DNA of 64,000 nt, taken from assembly GCF_010730955.1 (NCBI RefSeq), contig NZ_AP022577.1, positions 2,976,001-3,040,000 of the forward strand, read 5' to 3'. The position numbers were made by a program, and so were the translations under genes. Origin of the DNA: Mycolicibacterium aubagnense. Its GTDB lineage: Bacteria; Actinomycetota; Actinomycetes; Mycobacteriales; Mycobacteriaceae. The notes under the pieces were generated by a model. The model was not told the origin of the DNA. It searched no databases and saw nothing but the letters and a program-made list of their open reading frames with translations. The stretch's first letter is position 1; each line of letters opens with the position of its first letter. Below are positions 28,345-37,274 of this stretch, one piece after another.

Positions 28345-28746
28345 ATGACCACGATCGCAGCGGTCAACCAGAAACTCGCCCAGATCTTCCACAGCGCGTT
28401 GCTGCATCGGGACTGGGATCAACTCGCCACGATCCTGCATTCCGACGTCGCATGGGTCCTCCCCGGCGACAACCACATCTCAGGGGCCGCGGAAGGATTG
28501 ACCGACGTGCTCGCCCGAGCAGCCTTGATCGCCAGCTACGGACCCAGCTTCACCCTCGAACACGTACTGTTCAGCAGAGACAATTTTGCCCTCGCAATAC
28601 ACAATCAGGCCACCCGCGGCGACCTTGTCCTCGACGAGCACCTGGCCACCGTATGCACCGTCAAGCAGGGCAAAATCAGCAGGATCGAGACGTACCTGTC
28701 CGACATCGAGGGCATGGACGCATTCTTCGCCAGTCCCCCGGAATGA
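28345..28746 (+). CDS. SnoaL/NTF2-like small protein
   Basis: A 133-residue protein with the cone-shaped NTF2/SnoaL fold. The expected sequence landmarks are an N-terminal helix with HSALLHRDWDQLATILHSDVAWVLPG and the closing CTVKQGKISRIETYLSDIEGMDAFF. Members bind small hydrophobic ligands or catalyse isomerisation and cyclisation. The final ETYLSDIEGMDAFF is typical of ketosteroid-isomerase-like members of unknown substrate. ATG 28345 has GGACGGAG upstream. A hairpin terminator lies four bases past the stop. Confidence 0.82.
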   Translation: MTTIAAVNQKLAQIFHSALLHRDWDQLATILHSDVAWVLPGDNHISGAAEGLTDVLARAALIASYGPSFTLEHVLFSRDNFALAIHNQATRGDLVLDEHLATVCTVKQGKISRIETYLSDIEGMDAFFASPPE

Positions 28747-28749
28747 GGT

Positions 28750-28784
28750 GGAGCCCCGAAAGAACTTTCGTTCTCCGGGGCTCC
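28750..28784. terminator. Hairpin terminator before tRNA-Ser
   Basis: GGAGCCCCG pairs with CGGGGCTCC, and an inner GAAC/GTTC pair extends the stem after a small bulge. It separates the NTF2-like gene from the convergent tRNA-Ser and can serve both. Confidence 0.75.
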
Positions 28785-28800
28785 ATCACGTACAACGTGG

Positions 28801-28888
28801 CGGTGGCGGAGGGATTTGAACCCTCGGTGGGGGGTTACCCCACACACGCTTTCGAGGCGTGCTCCTTAGGCCGCTCGGACACGCCACC
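28801..28888 (-). tRNA. tRNA-Ser(CGA)
   Basis: Read on the minus strand: acceptor GGTGGCG/CGCCACC, anticodon loop with CGA, a long variable arm (CCCCAC region) as expected for class II tRNAs, and a GGATTTGAACC T-arm in complement. The discriminator is G, and a CCA end appears encoded at 28798-28800. It decodes UCG. Confidence 0.95.
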
Positions 28889-28957
28889 GTGTGGCAGCTT
28901 ACCGGCCACACGGTGTCTCGCCCTAATCGGGCTCTGACCAGCTGATCCGGTCGCCGA

Positions 28958-29413
28958 TTACCGCTGGCGCTCGAAGAACCCCTCCATCAACGCCGCACAC
29001 TCGGCCTCCAGCACCCCACCGCGGACCTCCGGTCGGTGCGTCAGCCTCCGGTCCCGGACCACATCCCACAGCGAGCCGACGGCGCCGGTCTTGGGCTCCC
29101 ACGCCCCGAATACCACCCGGGCCACGCGGGACATCACGAGCGCGCCCGCGCACATGGTGCACGGCTCGACGGTGACCGCCAGCGTCGCACCCTCGAGCCG
29201 CCAGCCGTCGCCGTGTACCGCGGCAGCCGCGCGCAGCGCCAGGATTTCCGCGTGCGCGGTCGGGTCACCCAATGATTCGCGGGCGTTGGCCGCCCGGGCC
29301 AGCTCGGCCCCGTCCGCTGAAACAACCACTGCGCCGATCGGAACGTCGTCGGCACCGGCGAGTTCGGCGGCCTCCAGCGCCAGCCGGATCAGCCGTTCGT
29401 CGGCGGAGCTCAC
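28958..29413 (-). CDS. tadA: tRNA-adenosine(34) deaminase
   Basis: A 151-residue TadA that converts A34 to inosine in tRNA-Arg(ACG). Zn ligands are His54 with catalytic Glu56 (THAEILALR) and Cys85/Cys88 (EPCTMC). Its tRNA substrate, tRNA-Arg(ACG), is also in this window (55489-55561). GTG start at 29413 overlaps the upstream gene's stop by four bases (GTGA), giving a conserved mycobacterial pair with the Rv3753c-like protein. The length is normal for the family. Confidence 0.95.
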   Translation of the reverse strand: MSSADERLIRLALEAAELAGADDVPIGAVVVSADGAELARAANARESLGDPTAHAEILALRAAAAVHGDGWRLEGATLAVTVEPCTMCAGALVMSRVARVVFGAWEPKTGAVGSLWDVVRDRRLTHRPEVRGGVLEAECAALMEGFFERQR

Positions 29414-29928
29414 CGCCCCATCTTGTCCAGCACCGCCACGAGTTCGTCGTTGAAGCCCATCTCCTGGGCGATGCGGCTGAGTTGTTCGTCGGCGTATTCG
29501 TCGTCGGCGAGGATGACGCCGAGTACGGCCTCCGGCAGGCCCAGGTCGGACAACAGTCCGAGGTCGCCCTCTTCGAAGGGGTCGTCTTCTTCCAGCTCTT
29601 CCAGGCTCAAGTCGGCGTCGAGCTTCTCCAGCACGTCGGCCGCGATGTCGTAATCCAGCGCCGCGGTGGCATCCGACAGCAGCAGGCGAGCGCCGGACGG
29701 GGCCGGGCGGACAATCACGAAGAACTCGTCGTCAACGTTGAGCAGTCCGAAAACCGCACCGGCGGAACGGAGTTCACGAAGTTCGGTCTCCGCGGCGGTC
29801 AGATCCACCAGCGCGGTGCGCTTCAGCGGGGCGCAGCGCCATGCACCGTCTTCCCGCACGACCGCGACACCGAAGCCGTCGGGGAGATCGGCAACCTGCT
29901 GCTGTGCCTGCGCGCGCTGTACTCCCAT
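29410..29928 (-). CDS. tRNA deaminase-associated conserved protein (Rv3753c-like)
   Basis: A 172-residue acidic protein conserved next to tadA in actinobacteria and called tRNA adenosine deaminase-associated protein; its activity is not established. Visible blocks are [34 protein letters not shown], a strongly acidic stretch [16 protein letters not shown] (about 111-127), and a C-terminal helix ending [13 protein letters not shown] 29928 was chosen because upstream in-frame sequence is low-complexity antisense of tyrA. It overlaps tadA by GTGA, so coupled synthesis with TadA is expected. Confidence 0.88.
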   Translation of the reverse strand: MGVQRAQAQQQVADLPDGFGVAVVREDGAWRCAPLKRTALVDLTAAETELRELRSAGAVFGLLNVDDEFFVIVRPAPSGARLLLSDATAALDYDIAADVLEKLDADLSLEELEEDDPFEEGDLGLLSDLGLPEAVLGVILADDEYADEQLSRIAQEMGFNDELVAVLDKMGR

Positions 29929-29992
29929 GCGGACAACGCTAGTCCGCACTCTGCCACTTGACCAGCGGTCCCGTATGTACCCGAACCGGGCC

Positions 29993-30967
29993 ATGTGCCA
30001 ACCTTGGAAGGTGACGACTCCGGTGTGCGTGCTCGGTTTGGGACTCATCGGCGGTTCGCTGATGCGAGCCGGCCAGGCCGCAGGCCGCGAGGTCTTCGGG
30101 TACAACCGTTCGATCGACGCGGTCAAGTGCGCGGCTGCCGACGGCTTCGACGCGACCGACGACCTCACCGCCGCCCTGAAACGCGCCGCTTCGAGTGAGG
30201 CCCTCATCGTCCTGGCGGTGCCGGTGCCCGCGCTGCCGATCATGCTCGAACACGTCCGCGACACCGCCCCGGACTGCCCGCTCACCGACGTCGTGAGCGT
30301 CAAAGGCAATGTGTTGGAACAGGTTCGGCAGTACGGACTGCTGGCCAACTTCGTGGGCGGCCACCCCATGGCCGGTACCGCGCATTCCGGCTGGGCTGCG
30401 GGGACTGCCGAACTGTTCGTCGGGGCACCGTGGGTGTTGAGCGTCGACGACCACGTCGACCCCCACGTGTGGGCACAGGTGATGCAACTGGCGCTGGACT
30501 GCCGCGCGGTGATCGTCCCGGCCCGCTCCGACGAACACGACGCCGCGGCCGCCGCCATCTCGCACCTGCCGCACCTGCTGGCCGAGGCGCTGGCCGCGAC
30601 GGCCGGCGAGGTTCCGCTGGCCTTCGCCCTCGCCGCGGGGTCGTTCCGGGACGGCACCCGAGTCGCGGCCACCGCACCCGACCTGGTCCGGGCCATGTGT
30701 GAGGCGAACGCCACGGAGCTGACGGTCATGCTGGACCGCACCCTGGAGCTGCTGAGCCAAGCGCGGTCGTCGCTGGTCGAGGCCCAATCGGTGGCCGAAC
30801 TGGTCGAAGGCGGCCATGCCGCCCGGGTCCGCTACGACAACTTCCACCGCCCGCAGATCATGACGACGACCATCGGGGCCGACGGCTGGCGCGAGGAACT
30901 GGCCGCGCAGGGCCGGGCCGGTGGGGTGATCAGATCCGCTCTGCCAGTCCGGGGTAGCCGAGGATGA
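29993..30967 (+). CDS. tyrA: Prephenate dehydrogenase
   Basis: A 324-residue TyrA that makes 4-hydroxyphenylpyruvate for tyrosine synthesis. The NAD-binding GLGLIGGS sits near residue 14, and [19 protein letters not shown] (active-site His) and [19 protein letters not shown] are the family blocks. There is no fused chorismate mutase or ACT domain of usual size. The start is uncertain: ATG 29993 is used, GTG 30011 is possible. Divergent from the TadA-associated gene. The 3' end overlaps the convergent glycolipid-binding gene by 38 bp. The order matches Rv3752c-Rv3755c. Confidence 0.92.
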   Translation: MCQPWKVTTPVCVLGLGLIGGSLMRAGQAAGREVFGYNRSIDAVKCAAADGFDATDDLTAALKRAASSEALIVLAVPVPALPIMLEHVRDTAPDCPLTDVVSVKGNVLEQVRQYGLLANFVGGHPMAGTAHSGWAAGTAELFVGAPWVLSVDDHVDPHVWAQVMQLALDCRAVIVPARSDEHDAAAAAISHLPHLLAEALAATAGEVPLAFALAAGSFRDGTRVAATAPDLVRAMCEANATELTVMLDRTLELLSQARSSLVEAQSVAELVEGGHAARVRYDNFHRPQIMTTTIGADGWREELAAQGRAGGVIRSALPVRGSRG

Positions 30968-31532
30968 ATCCGTCGTCGTCGACGGTGATCGAGGTGTCGG
31001 CGACAGGCGAGTCCAGCTTGATCGGCTGGCCGGGACCGGCGCCCGTGTATCCGATCGTGACCGGTTCGACCGTCAGATCCGGCACCCGGACGTAGACGAC
31101 GGGTAGCGACACCGACGCGGTCCGGTGGTGTAGCCCGGTACGGCGGATGGGCAGCGCGTTGAAGAACGGGCTGAAAACGACGTCGACGTCCAGCGCGCCG
31201 TTGTAGGCCGCCCGACGGGCCTGGTTCTGGTGATCCTGCACCAGCCACATGTTCTCTTCGTCGCGCGCGATGGACAGCTGCCGCTCGCGCTGCGCGAGAG
31301 TGACGGTGAGGGACAGGCGTTTGGTCGCGCCACTCTCGTCGGTGACCAGGTCATAGGACGCGCTGAACGCGGGATGAATCTCGGTGGCAGCGGCCACGAT
31401 CCGGCCATAGGCCTTGATCCGATTGCCGGACAACTGGACCCGGACCGACTCCATGCGCGATACATCCTGCGCGCGCCAGGTCAGAATCGCCGGCCAGGCG
31501 GGTTCGGTGGCATCGGACTGGGCTGCGCTCAC
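30930..31532 (-). CDS. Putative glycolipid-binding protein (DUF1089, Rv3755c-like)
   Basis: A 200-residue protein of the putative glycolipid-binding family (PF06475-type), a beta-barrel related to lipoprotein-localisation folds. No signal peptide is visible, so it appears cytoplasmic. Landmarks are [35 protein letters not shown] and the C-terminal [19 protein letters not shown] start 31532 overlaps the proZ stop (GTGA), so it seems to be the last gene of the proXVWZ transcript. Its C-terminus overlaps tyrA antisense by 38 bp. Any link with osmoprotectant transport is only positional. Confidence 0.85.
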   Translation of the reverse strand: MSAAQSDATEPAWPAILTWRAQDVSRMESVRVQLSGNRIKAYGRIVAAATEIHPAFSASYDLVTDESGATKRLSLTVTLAQRERQLSIARDEENMWLVQDHQNQARRAAYNGALDVDVVFSPFFNALPIRRTGLHHRTASVSLPVVYVRVPDLTVEPVTIGYTGAGPGQPIKLDSPVADTSITVDDDGFILGYPGLAERI

Positions 31533-32239
31533 CCGTATACCGTAGGCGACGAAGGCCCGCCGTCGTAGTCACGATTGCGACTGGAGGACGGACCGGGCCG
31601 CGATGCCCGCCCAGCCAGCGCCAAGGCGGCGTCCAGAGCCAGGGCGAGGACGGCCACCAACAGTGCCCCGACCAGCGCGAGATAGAACTGGCGCACCTTG
31701 ATGCCGTCGATCAGGAACCGGCCCAGCCCGCCCAGACTGGCGTACGCGGCGACGGTCGCCGTGGCCACCACCTGGAGCGTCGCGGTCCGCAGGCCGCCGA
31801 TGATCAGCGGCAGCGCGCCCGGTACCTCGGCGCGCAGCAGGACCTGACGTTCGGTCATGCCCATGGCGCGAGCGGCGTCGACCACCACGGGATCGACGTT
31901 GGCGATACCGGCGTACGTCCCCGCGAGCAGCGGTGGGATGCCCAGCAGCATCAGGGCGACGGTCGGCGGCAGCAGGCCCAGGCCCCACAGCAGGACGCCG
32001 AGCAGCAGGACTCCAAGGGTGGGCAGTGCACGCAGGGCGTTGACCCCGCCCACTACCAGGGCCGTACCGCGACCGGTGTGCCCGACGTACATGCCCACCG
32101 GAACGGCGACGAGTGCACTGCACAGCACCGCGATGCCGGTGTATTCGAGATGTTCCAGCATCCGCATGCCGAGCCCTGCCGGACCGGTCCAGTGGGCCGC
32201 GGTGAAGATGTAGACCAGGGCCTGGTGCAGGAAGTTCAT
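31529..32239 (-). CDS. proZ: Osmoprotectant ABC transporter permease ProZ
   Basis: A 236-residue permease with about six membrane helices, one of two permeases in the glycine betaine/carnitine/choline importer. The EAA-like loop reads VVDAARAMGMTERQVLLRAEVPGALP, the site that contacts the ATPase. ATG 32239 overlaps the proW stop (ATGA), setting the start. The tail after about 215 is polar and variable. Gene order proX-proV-proW-proZ with 4- to 16-bp overlaps indicates one transcript. Confidence 0.92.
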   Translation of the reverse strand: MNFLHQALVYIFTAAHWTGPAGLGMRMLEHLEYTGIAVLCSALVAVPVGMYVGHTGRGTALVVGGVNALRALPTLGVLLLGVLLWGLGLLPPTVALMLLGIPPLLAGTYAGIANVDPVVVDAARAMGMTERQVLLRAEVPGALPLIIGGLRTATLQVVATATVAAYASLGGLGRFLIDGIKVRQFYLALVGALLVAVLALALDAALALAGRASRPGPSSSRNRDYDGGPSSPTVYG

Positions 32240-32880
32240 GCCGGAGCCTTCGCCCGGGTCCACGGGGTGGCCAGCCGGCCGACGGCGAGGATGACCATGT
32301 CGACCACCACCGCCAGCACGAAGATCGCGATGATGCCGGCGATGATCTGGTCGCTCTTGTCCGCTTGATATCCCTCGGTGAACCAGGTACCCAACCCGCC
32401 GATGCCGATCACCGACCCCACCGACACCATCGAGATGTTCGTGACGGCAACCACGCGTATACCGGCGGTGAGAACCGGAATCGCCAGCGGCAGTTCGACT
32501 CTCAACAGCCGCGTGCGTGGCCGATAGCCCACGGCGGTGGCTGCCTCACGGGTGTCCGCCGGCACGGCGTCGAGCGCCTCGGGCACCGTCCGCATCAGCA
32601 GTGCCACGGTGTACAGGGTCAGCGCGACGATGACATTGGCCTCATCGAGGATTCGCGTCGGAATCACCAACGGCAGCACCACGAACAGCGCCAGCGACGG
32701 GATGGTGAAGACGATGCTGGCCGTGATGGTGCTGACCCGGCGCAGCCGTGGCCGTTGCTGTACATAAGCGCCCAGCGGCACGGCGATGAGCACCCCGATC
32801 AGCAGCGGCAGCAGGGCCAGCCGGAGGTGAATCTGCGTGAGCACCCATGCGGTCTCGAGGTGGGTCAGCAAGTATCGCAT
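32236..32880 (-). CDS. proW: Osmoprotectant ABC transporter permease ProW
   Basis: A 214-residue permease with about five to six helices. The ATPase-contact loop is LDAVPADTREAATAVGYRPRTRLLRVELPLAIP. SVGSVIGIGGLGTWFTEG is typical of betaine-family permeases. ATG 32880 lies inside the end of proV (16-bp overlap) and the stop overlaps proZ by ATGA. It would form a heterodimer with ProZ in the membrane and import compatible solutes bound by ProX. Confidence 0.92.
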   Translation of the reverse strand: MRYLLTHLETAWVLTQIHLRLALLPLLIGVLIAVPLGAYVQQRPRLRRVSTITASIVFTIPSLALFVVLPLVIPTRILDEANVIVALTLYTVALLMRTVPEALDAVPADTREAATAVGYRPRTRLLRVELPLAIPVLTAGIRVVAVTNISMVSVGSVIGIGGLGTWFTEGYQADKSDQIIAGIIAIFVLAVVVDMVILAVGRLATPWTRAKAPA

Positions 32881-33974
32881 TGGTGATCTTTACGTTTCTT
32901 GACCAATGCCATGACGTCGTCGAGGCTCACGCCGCCGACCACGCGGCCCCGTTCGTCGACCGCAACCCCCAGGCCGGACGGTGACGACAACGCCGAGTCG
33001 AGTGCCAGCCGCAGGGTGCCATCGGGCCGGAACAGCGAACCACCCGCGATGGTGCTGTCGTACAAGGACTTTCCGATGCGGTGCAGGCCCACCCCGTGGG
33101 CGTTGATCCATGCGTACGGGCTGCCGTCGGCGTTCACCACCAGGGCCCATTGGCCGCCGTCGAGTTCCAACGCGTCGACCGCCGGCTCGGCGACCGTGCG
33201 GATGTCGCGGAGCCGGAGTCCGTCGGTGTCACGGAACTGCAGGCCGCGGTAGCCACGGTCGGCACCGACGAACCCCGCGACGAATGCGTTGGCCGGGTTG
33301 GACAACAGGCGTTGTGGCGCATCGTACTGCTGCAGGCTGCCACCAGGTCCGAACACCCCGACACGGTCGCCGAGTTTGACTGCCTCGTCGATGTCGTGGG
33401 TGACGAAGACGATGGTCTTGCGCAGATCGCTTTGCAACCTGAGGATTTCGGCTTGCAGCTCTTCACGGACGACGGGGTCCACCGCACTGAACGGCTCGTC
33501 CATCAACAAGATCGGGGGGTCGGCGGCCAGCGCCCGGGCCACCCCGACCCGCTGCTGCTGCCCGCCCGACAACTGGGCTGGGTAGCGGTCGGCGAGCTTG
33601 ACGTCGAGCCCGACGCGCTCCAAAACGCCCAGCGCCTTTTTCCTTGCGCTACGGCGGGATTCGCCCTTCAGGACCGGCACGGTGGCGACGTTGTCCACCA
33701 CTTTCAGGTGTGGCATCAGCCCGGCGCTCTGCAGCACGTACCCGATGCCGAGTCGCAGCCGTACCGGGTCGACGGTGGCAACGTTGGCACCGTCGACGGT
33801 CAGTGTCCCCGAGGTGGGGTCGATCATCCGGTTGATCATCCGCATGGAGGTGGTCTTGCCGCAGCCGGACGGCCCGACGAACACCACCAGCGCGCCCTCG
33901 GCGATCTCAAGGCTCAGCTCGTCGACGGCGACGGCATTGCCGTAGCTCTTGGTGACCTTGTCGAACGTGATCAT
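32865..33974 (-). CDS. proV: Osmoprotectant ABC transporter ATPase ProV
   Basis: A 369-residue ATPase. Walker A is GPSGCGKTT, the signature LSGGQQQRVGVARALA, Walker B ILLMDEPFSAVD and the H-loop THDIDEA. A C-terminal pair of CBS-type segments (about 255-360, including GGVSLDDVMALV) is typical of OpuA/ProV and senses ionic strength in homologues. ATG 33974 overlaps the proX stop (ATGA). The last residues are basic and cysteine-containing (KKRKDHQCDTC). Confidence 0.94.
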   Translation of the reverse strand: MITFDKVTKSYGNAVAVDELSLEIAEGALVVFVGPSGCGKTTSMRMINRMIDPTSGTLTVDGANVATVDPVRLRLGIGYVLQSAGLMPHLKVVDNVATVPVLKGESRRSARKKALGVLERVGLDVKLADRYPAQLSGGQQQRVGVARALAADPPILLMDEPFSAVDPVVREELQAEILRLQSDLRKTIVFVTHDIDEAVKLGDRVGVFGPGGSLQQYDAPQRLLSNPANAFVAGFVGADRGYRGLQFRDTDGLRLRDIRTVAEPAVDALELDGGQWALVVNADGSPYAWINAHGVGLHRIGKSLYDSTIAGGSLFRPDGTLRLALDSALSSPSGLGVAVDERGRVVGGVSLDDVMALVKKRKDHQCDTC

Positions 33975-34936
33975 CGGCCCACCGGCTTGTCGAACCCGTT
34001 GTCCTGCACCCATTTCTTCGCGGCTTGATCCGCGTCGACGCCGCCGTTGCCGGACACCGCGGTGTTCATGTCGATGAGCGCCTTCGTGGTGAGTTTCGCG
34101 CTGACGGAGTCCAGCACGGTCTTCAGCAGATCGGACTTCTTCTGCGACGCCACCAGCGGCACCACGTTGGCGGCCAGGAAATTGTGCTTCGGATCGTCGA
34201 GCACCACCAGGTTGTTCTGCACGATGGCCGGTGAGGTGCTGAAAATATCTGCCGCGGTGACGGTTCCGTCGACCAAGGCCCGGACTGTGGCCGGTCCCCC
34301 ACCGTCACTGATGGCGATGAAGTTGGCCGGTGCGATATCGAGGCCGTACTTGGCCTTCAATCCGGGCAGGCCCTCGGTCCGCTGCAGAAACTCCGACGGC
34401 GCACCGAATTTCACCTGGGCCGAATGCCCGGCCAGATCACCGATGGTCTTCAGATTCCACTTCTTGGCGGTTTCCGCCGACACTGCCACGGTGTCGGTGT
34501 CGGCGGCCGGGGAGGGAGTCAGGATCGACAGATCGCCCGGAAGCGCTCGGGCGAGCGCCAATTCGACGTCATCGGCGGCGGTGGCCGTGGTCTTCGGGTC
34601 GAAGTACTGCAGCAGGTTGCCGGTGTACTCGGGGATGAGGTCGATCGAATGATCTTTCACCGCAGGGACGTAGGTCTCCCGGCTACCGATGCCGAACTGC
34701 TTGGCGACGGTAAAGCCGTTGGCTGCCAACGCCTGCGCATAGATCTCGGCGATGATCTTCGACTCGGGGAAGTCGGCGGACCCCACCACGATCGACTTGA
34801 GATCACCCGAGATGCTGCCCCCGCCGAGGGGATTGGCACTGCCGCACCCGGTCAACAGGACAGCGAGCAGCAGGGCCAGAGCAGCGAGAAGTCGGCGGGG
34901 TGCGGCAGCGCGCACCCCGGCTCCCCGAAACTCCAT
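33971..34936 (-). CDS. proX: Osmoprotectant-binding lipoprotein ProX
   Basis: A 321-residue substrate-binding lipoprotein, first gene of the importer operon. The signal peptide ends in a lipobox LLTGC with Cys about 31. The OpuAC-like domain follows: VVGSADFPESKIIAEIYAQAL, SIDLIPEYTGNLLQYF and a C-terminal GNGGVDADQAAKKWVQDNGF. It captures glycine betaine, choline or a related solute outside the membrane. ATG 34936 is preceded by GAGAGG. Divergent from the LapA-like gene, with 106 bp between starts. Confidence 0.92.
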   Translation of the reverse strand: MEFRGAGVRAAAPRRLLAALALLLAVLLTGCGSANPLGGGSISGDLKSIVVGSADFPESKIIAEIYAQALAANGFTVAKQFGIGSRETYVPAVKDHSIDLIPEYTGNLLQYFDPKTTATAADDVELALARALPGDLSILTPSPAADTDTVAVSAETAKKWNLKTIGDLAGHSAQVKFGAPSEFLQRTEGLPGLKAKYGLDIAPANFIAISDGGGPATVRALVDGTVTAADIFSTSPAIVQNNLVVLDDPKHNFLAANVVPLVASQKKSDLLKTVLDSVSAKLTTKALIDMNTAVSGNGGVDADQAAKKWVQDNGFDKPVGR

Positions 34937-35042
34937 CCGAACGTCCTCTCGGCGTCGTGCACTGAGGCCGACCCTAGCGTTATTCGAAAATTGGTGCCGC
35001 AGTTCCCAGCATCCGGGCCCCATAACCGTCAAGATGGACCGT

Positions 35043-35433
35043 ATGAGTAGCGATCACGCGTCGACCCCCGAGCCGACCGGGCCAACGGCCAAGGCCGCAC
35101 CTAACCCACGCCGAACCGCCGACGCCCGAGTCCCCCAAGTCGGGCTCGTCCCCCGCCAAGGCGCCCAAGTCCGCGGTCAAATTCACCCGTACCGCAGCAC
35201 TGTGGTCGGCGCTGGTCCTCGGCTTCCTGATCCTCATTCTGCTGCTGGTCTTCGTCCTGCAAAACGGCGATGACGTCACGCTGCGGCTGTTCGGCTGGCA
35301 GTTGACGATCCAGAAGGGTGTGGCGATCCTGCTTTCGGCCATCGCCGGCGGTCTGCTGACCTTCGCGGTGGCGAGCATCCGGATCCTGCAGCTCCGCCTG
35401 GCCGCGCGAAAGAACCTCAAGGCCGGGCTTTAA
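35043..35433 (+). pseudogene. LapA-like membrane protein, frameshifted (Rv3760-like)
   Basis: This gene has no single open frame. ATG 35043 starts a plausible N-terminus (MSSDHASTPEPTGPTAKAAP) but runs into a different frame ending near 35271. The real domain is in the next frame, from about 35105 to TAA 35431-35433. It reads PPTPESPKSGSSPAKAPK, then KFTRTAALW, two membrane helices (LVLGFLILILLLVFVLQN and ILLSAIAGGLLTFAVAS) and a basic end. That frame has no ATG/GTG/TTG before the first helix and a stop at 35044. Removing one base near 35100-35108 (CCTAACCC) would join them into a ~129-residue LapA/DUF1049 protein. It could be a sequencing error or a true lesion. Confidence 0.8.
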
Positions 35434-35441
35434 CTTTCTCC

Positions 35442-35568
35442 CGCGAGCGTGCGTGTCTGCCCCCGACACGCCGCCCCCGGTGTGCAAAAACGTCATACTC
35501 AACGGCTGCGAGCGTGACGCTCCCGCACAAAATTCACGGAGTGTCGCGGACAAACACGCACACTCGCG
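35442..35568. repeat. Long imperfect inverted repeat between convergent genes
   Basis: A ~27-base arm beginning CGCGAGCGTGCGTGT (35442) is matched, with about four mismatches, by the reverse complement of 35541-35568 (ending ACACGCACACTCGCG). The central part holds a small GAGCG/CGCTC hairpin near 35510-35522. It fills the 152-bp gap between the LapA-like gene and the FadE36-like gene. It may be a terminator or a dispersed intergenic element. Confidence 0.65.
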
Positions 35569-35585
35569 GTAGTGGGAACCGCGCG

Positions 35586-36608
35586 CTAGGTGAGGACCGC
35601 GAGTCCGGCGGCGATGAGCGGCGCGACGGCTTCCCCGACCGGGTCGTCGTGGCCCGCCGCACCGGCGGCCATCCGGGCGCGGAAGTCGATGCCGGCCGCG
35701 ATGATCGCGAGCTTGAAGTACGCCAGCGCCAGATAGAACTCCCAGTGATCCAACGACTGTCCCGCGGCGACCGCGTACTTCTGGGCCAGCGCGTCCATCT
35801 GCGGAATCTTGTCCGAGGACCAGGCCGCGTCGGCATGCACCATGGAGAACATCGGGTGCCGGTAGACGCACATCAGCGCGGCGTCGGACAGCGGGTCGCC
35901 CAGCGTCGACATCTCCCAGTCCAGCACTGCCCGAACCTTGGTGGCATCGACGGCGTCGAGCATGGTGTTGTCGATGCGGTAGTCGCCGTGCACGATCGCG
36001 CTGCGGCTCTGCGGCGGCAGCTTCTCAGCCAGCAGGCCGTGCAACCGGCGCACATCAGCATCGCGCGAATCGTCCTGCAGCCGCACCAGATCCCACTGCG
36101 AACCCCAGCGCCGCACCTGCCGCTCCAGGTACCCATTGGCCTTCCCGAAGTCCCCGAGCCCGACGGCCTCGGGGTCCAGGGCATGCAGGTCGGCGAGCAC
36201 CGTGATCAACGCGTCCACACACGCGTTGATGGTCTGCTGGTCCCCCAGCGCGTCGAGCTCGGCCGAGTGCCGAACCACGCGACCGGGCACGAATTCCACC
36301 ATCTGGAACGGCGCGCCGAGCACCGAGTCGTCGCCCCGCATCGTCACCGGGTGGGCCACGGGCACCGTCGTACCTTCAAGGGCGGCAACGACTTTGTACT
36401 CGCGGGCCATGTCATGCGCCGAGGGCGTGAGGCCGTGCAGCGGCGGCCGGCGTAGCACCCACTTGGCGGCGTCGTCGAACACCAGGAACGTCAGATTCGA
36501 CCGGCCCCCGGCGATCAGCTCGGCGCGTAGCTCACCGGTGCGGGCCACCCCGATCTCGCGCAGATGTCGGTCGAGGGCGGTCAGGTCAAGGCCGTCGAGG
36601 CTCGTCAC
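35586..36608 (-). CDS. Phosphotransferase-family protein (FadE36-like)
   Basis: A 340-residue protein of the aminoglycoside/choline-kinase-like phosphotransferase family, related to the N-terminal domain of ACAD10/11. The catalytic loop is IVHGDYRIDN and the metal-binding block is VLDWEMSTLGDPLSDAAL. The ATP-binding N-lobe includes GGRSNLTF and WVLRRPP. It corresponds by order to Rv3761c, which was named fadE36 although it lacks an acyl-CoA dehydrogenase domain. ACAD10/11-like kinases act on 4-hydroxy-acyl-CoA, a possible role here. GTG start 36608. Confidence 0.87.
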   Translation of the reverse strand: MTSLDGLDLTALDRHLREIGVARTGELRAELIAGGRSNLTFLVFDDAAKWVLRRPPLHGLTPSAHDMAREYKVVAALEGTTVPVAHPVTMRGDDSVLGAPFQMVEFVPGRVVRHSAELDALGDQQTINACVDALITVLADLHALDPEAVGLGDFGKANGYLERQVRRWGSQWDLVRLQDDSRDADVRRLHGLLAEKLPPQSRSAIVHGDYRIDNTMLDAVDATKVRAVLDWEMSTLGDPLSDAALMCVYRHPMFSMVHADAAWSSDKIPQMDALAQKYAVAAGQSLDHWEFYLALAYFKLAIIAAGIDFRARMAAGAAGHDDPVGEAVAPLIAAGLAVLT

Positions 36609-36648
36609 ATCTTCTCCCGTCGCTTCGCTCGCCTGCCACCCGACCTGT

Positions 36649-37257
36649 CTACCACCGCTGGTTGCGCGGCAGCAGGTCCCACACGTGGTCCACGCTGTTC
36701 ACTCCGGCGACCGCCAACCGGCCGGTGCGCGAGGCCAGCAGCCGAGTGATGCCGGTGTAATCGACCTGGAACGACAGGATGCGCTCGGTCGGCACGATGT
36801 CGTGCAGCAGGCCGTTGATCACGCCGCCATGGCTGAAGATCGCGACGGTGTCGTCGGCCTCGGCCTCGCTCGCGATATCCATGACGGCCTCGGTGATGCG
36901 GGCCAGGAACGCCTCTTCATCGACACTGCTGGGCAGGTGACCGGTCATCAGCCGGGCCATCTCCTCCGGGCGCTCGGCCGCGATCTGCTCGATCGGGATG
37001 TACTGCTCCATGTCCCGGTCGTACTCGGCCAACCGGTCATCAACCTCGATGGCCAGCCCGAGCGCGTCGGCCACCGGCTGACCGGTCTGGATGGCGCGCT
37101 TCTGCGGGCTGCTGATCAGCCTGGCGATCGGGTACCGCTTGAGGGCGTCGGGCAGCCGCATCGCCTGCGCGATGCCTTCCTCCGACAGGTCGGGGTCGGC
37201 GCCTTCGCCGGGCTCGTTGCGCAGCGGCAGGGCGTGGCGGATCAGAAGCAATTGCAC
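36649..37257 (-). CDS. Histidine phosphatase family protein
   Basis: A 202-residue histidine phosphatase (phosphoglycerate-mutase-like). The catalytic motif is LLLIRHALP with His8, where the usual RHG is RHA. The second His is in IFSHGGVIN. LSEEGIAQA and LISSPQKRAIQTGQPVA are the other family blocks. The substrate is unknown; many such proteins act on small phosphoesters. The GTG start at 37257 lies 17 bp from the divergent SDR start, so the two promoters overlap. Confidence 0.9.
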   Translation of the reverse strand: MQLLLIRHALPLRNEPGEGADPDLSEEGIAQAMRLPDALKRYPIARLISSPQKRAIQTGQPVADALGLAIEVDDRLAEYDRDMEQYIPIEQIAAERPEEMARLMTGHLPSSVDEEAFLARITEAVMDIASEAEADDTVAIFSHGGVINGLLHDIVPTERILSFQVDYTGITRLLASRTGRLAVAGVNSVDHVWDLLPRNQRW

Positions 37258-37274
37258 CGTGTCACCATAAAGCC

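Noticed and set aside
35586..36608. Acyl-CoA dehydrogenase (the fadE36 name)
   Set aside because: Motifs HGDYRIDN and LDWEMSTLGDP are those of a phosphotransferase; no FAD/acyl-CoA dehydrogenase motifs are present.
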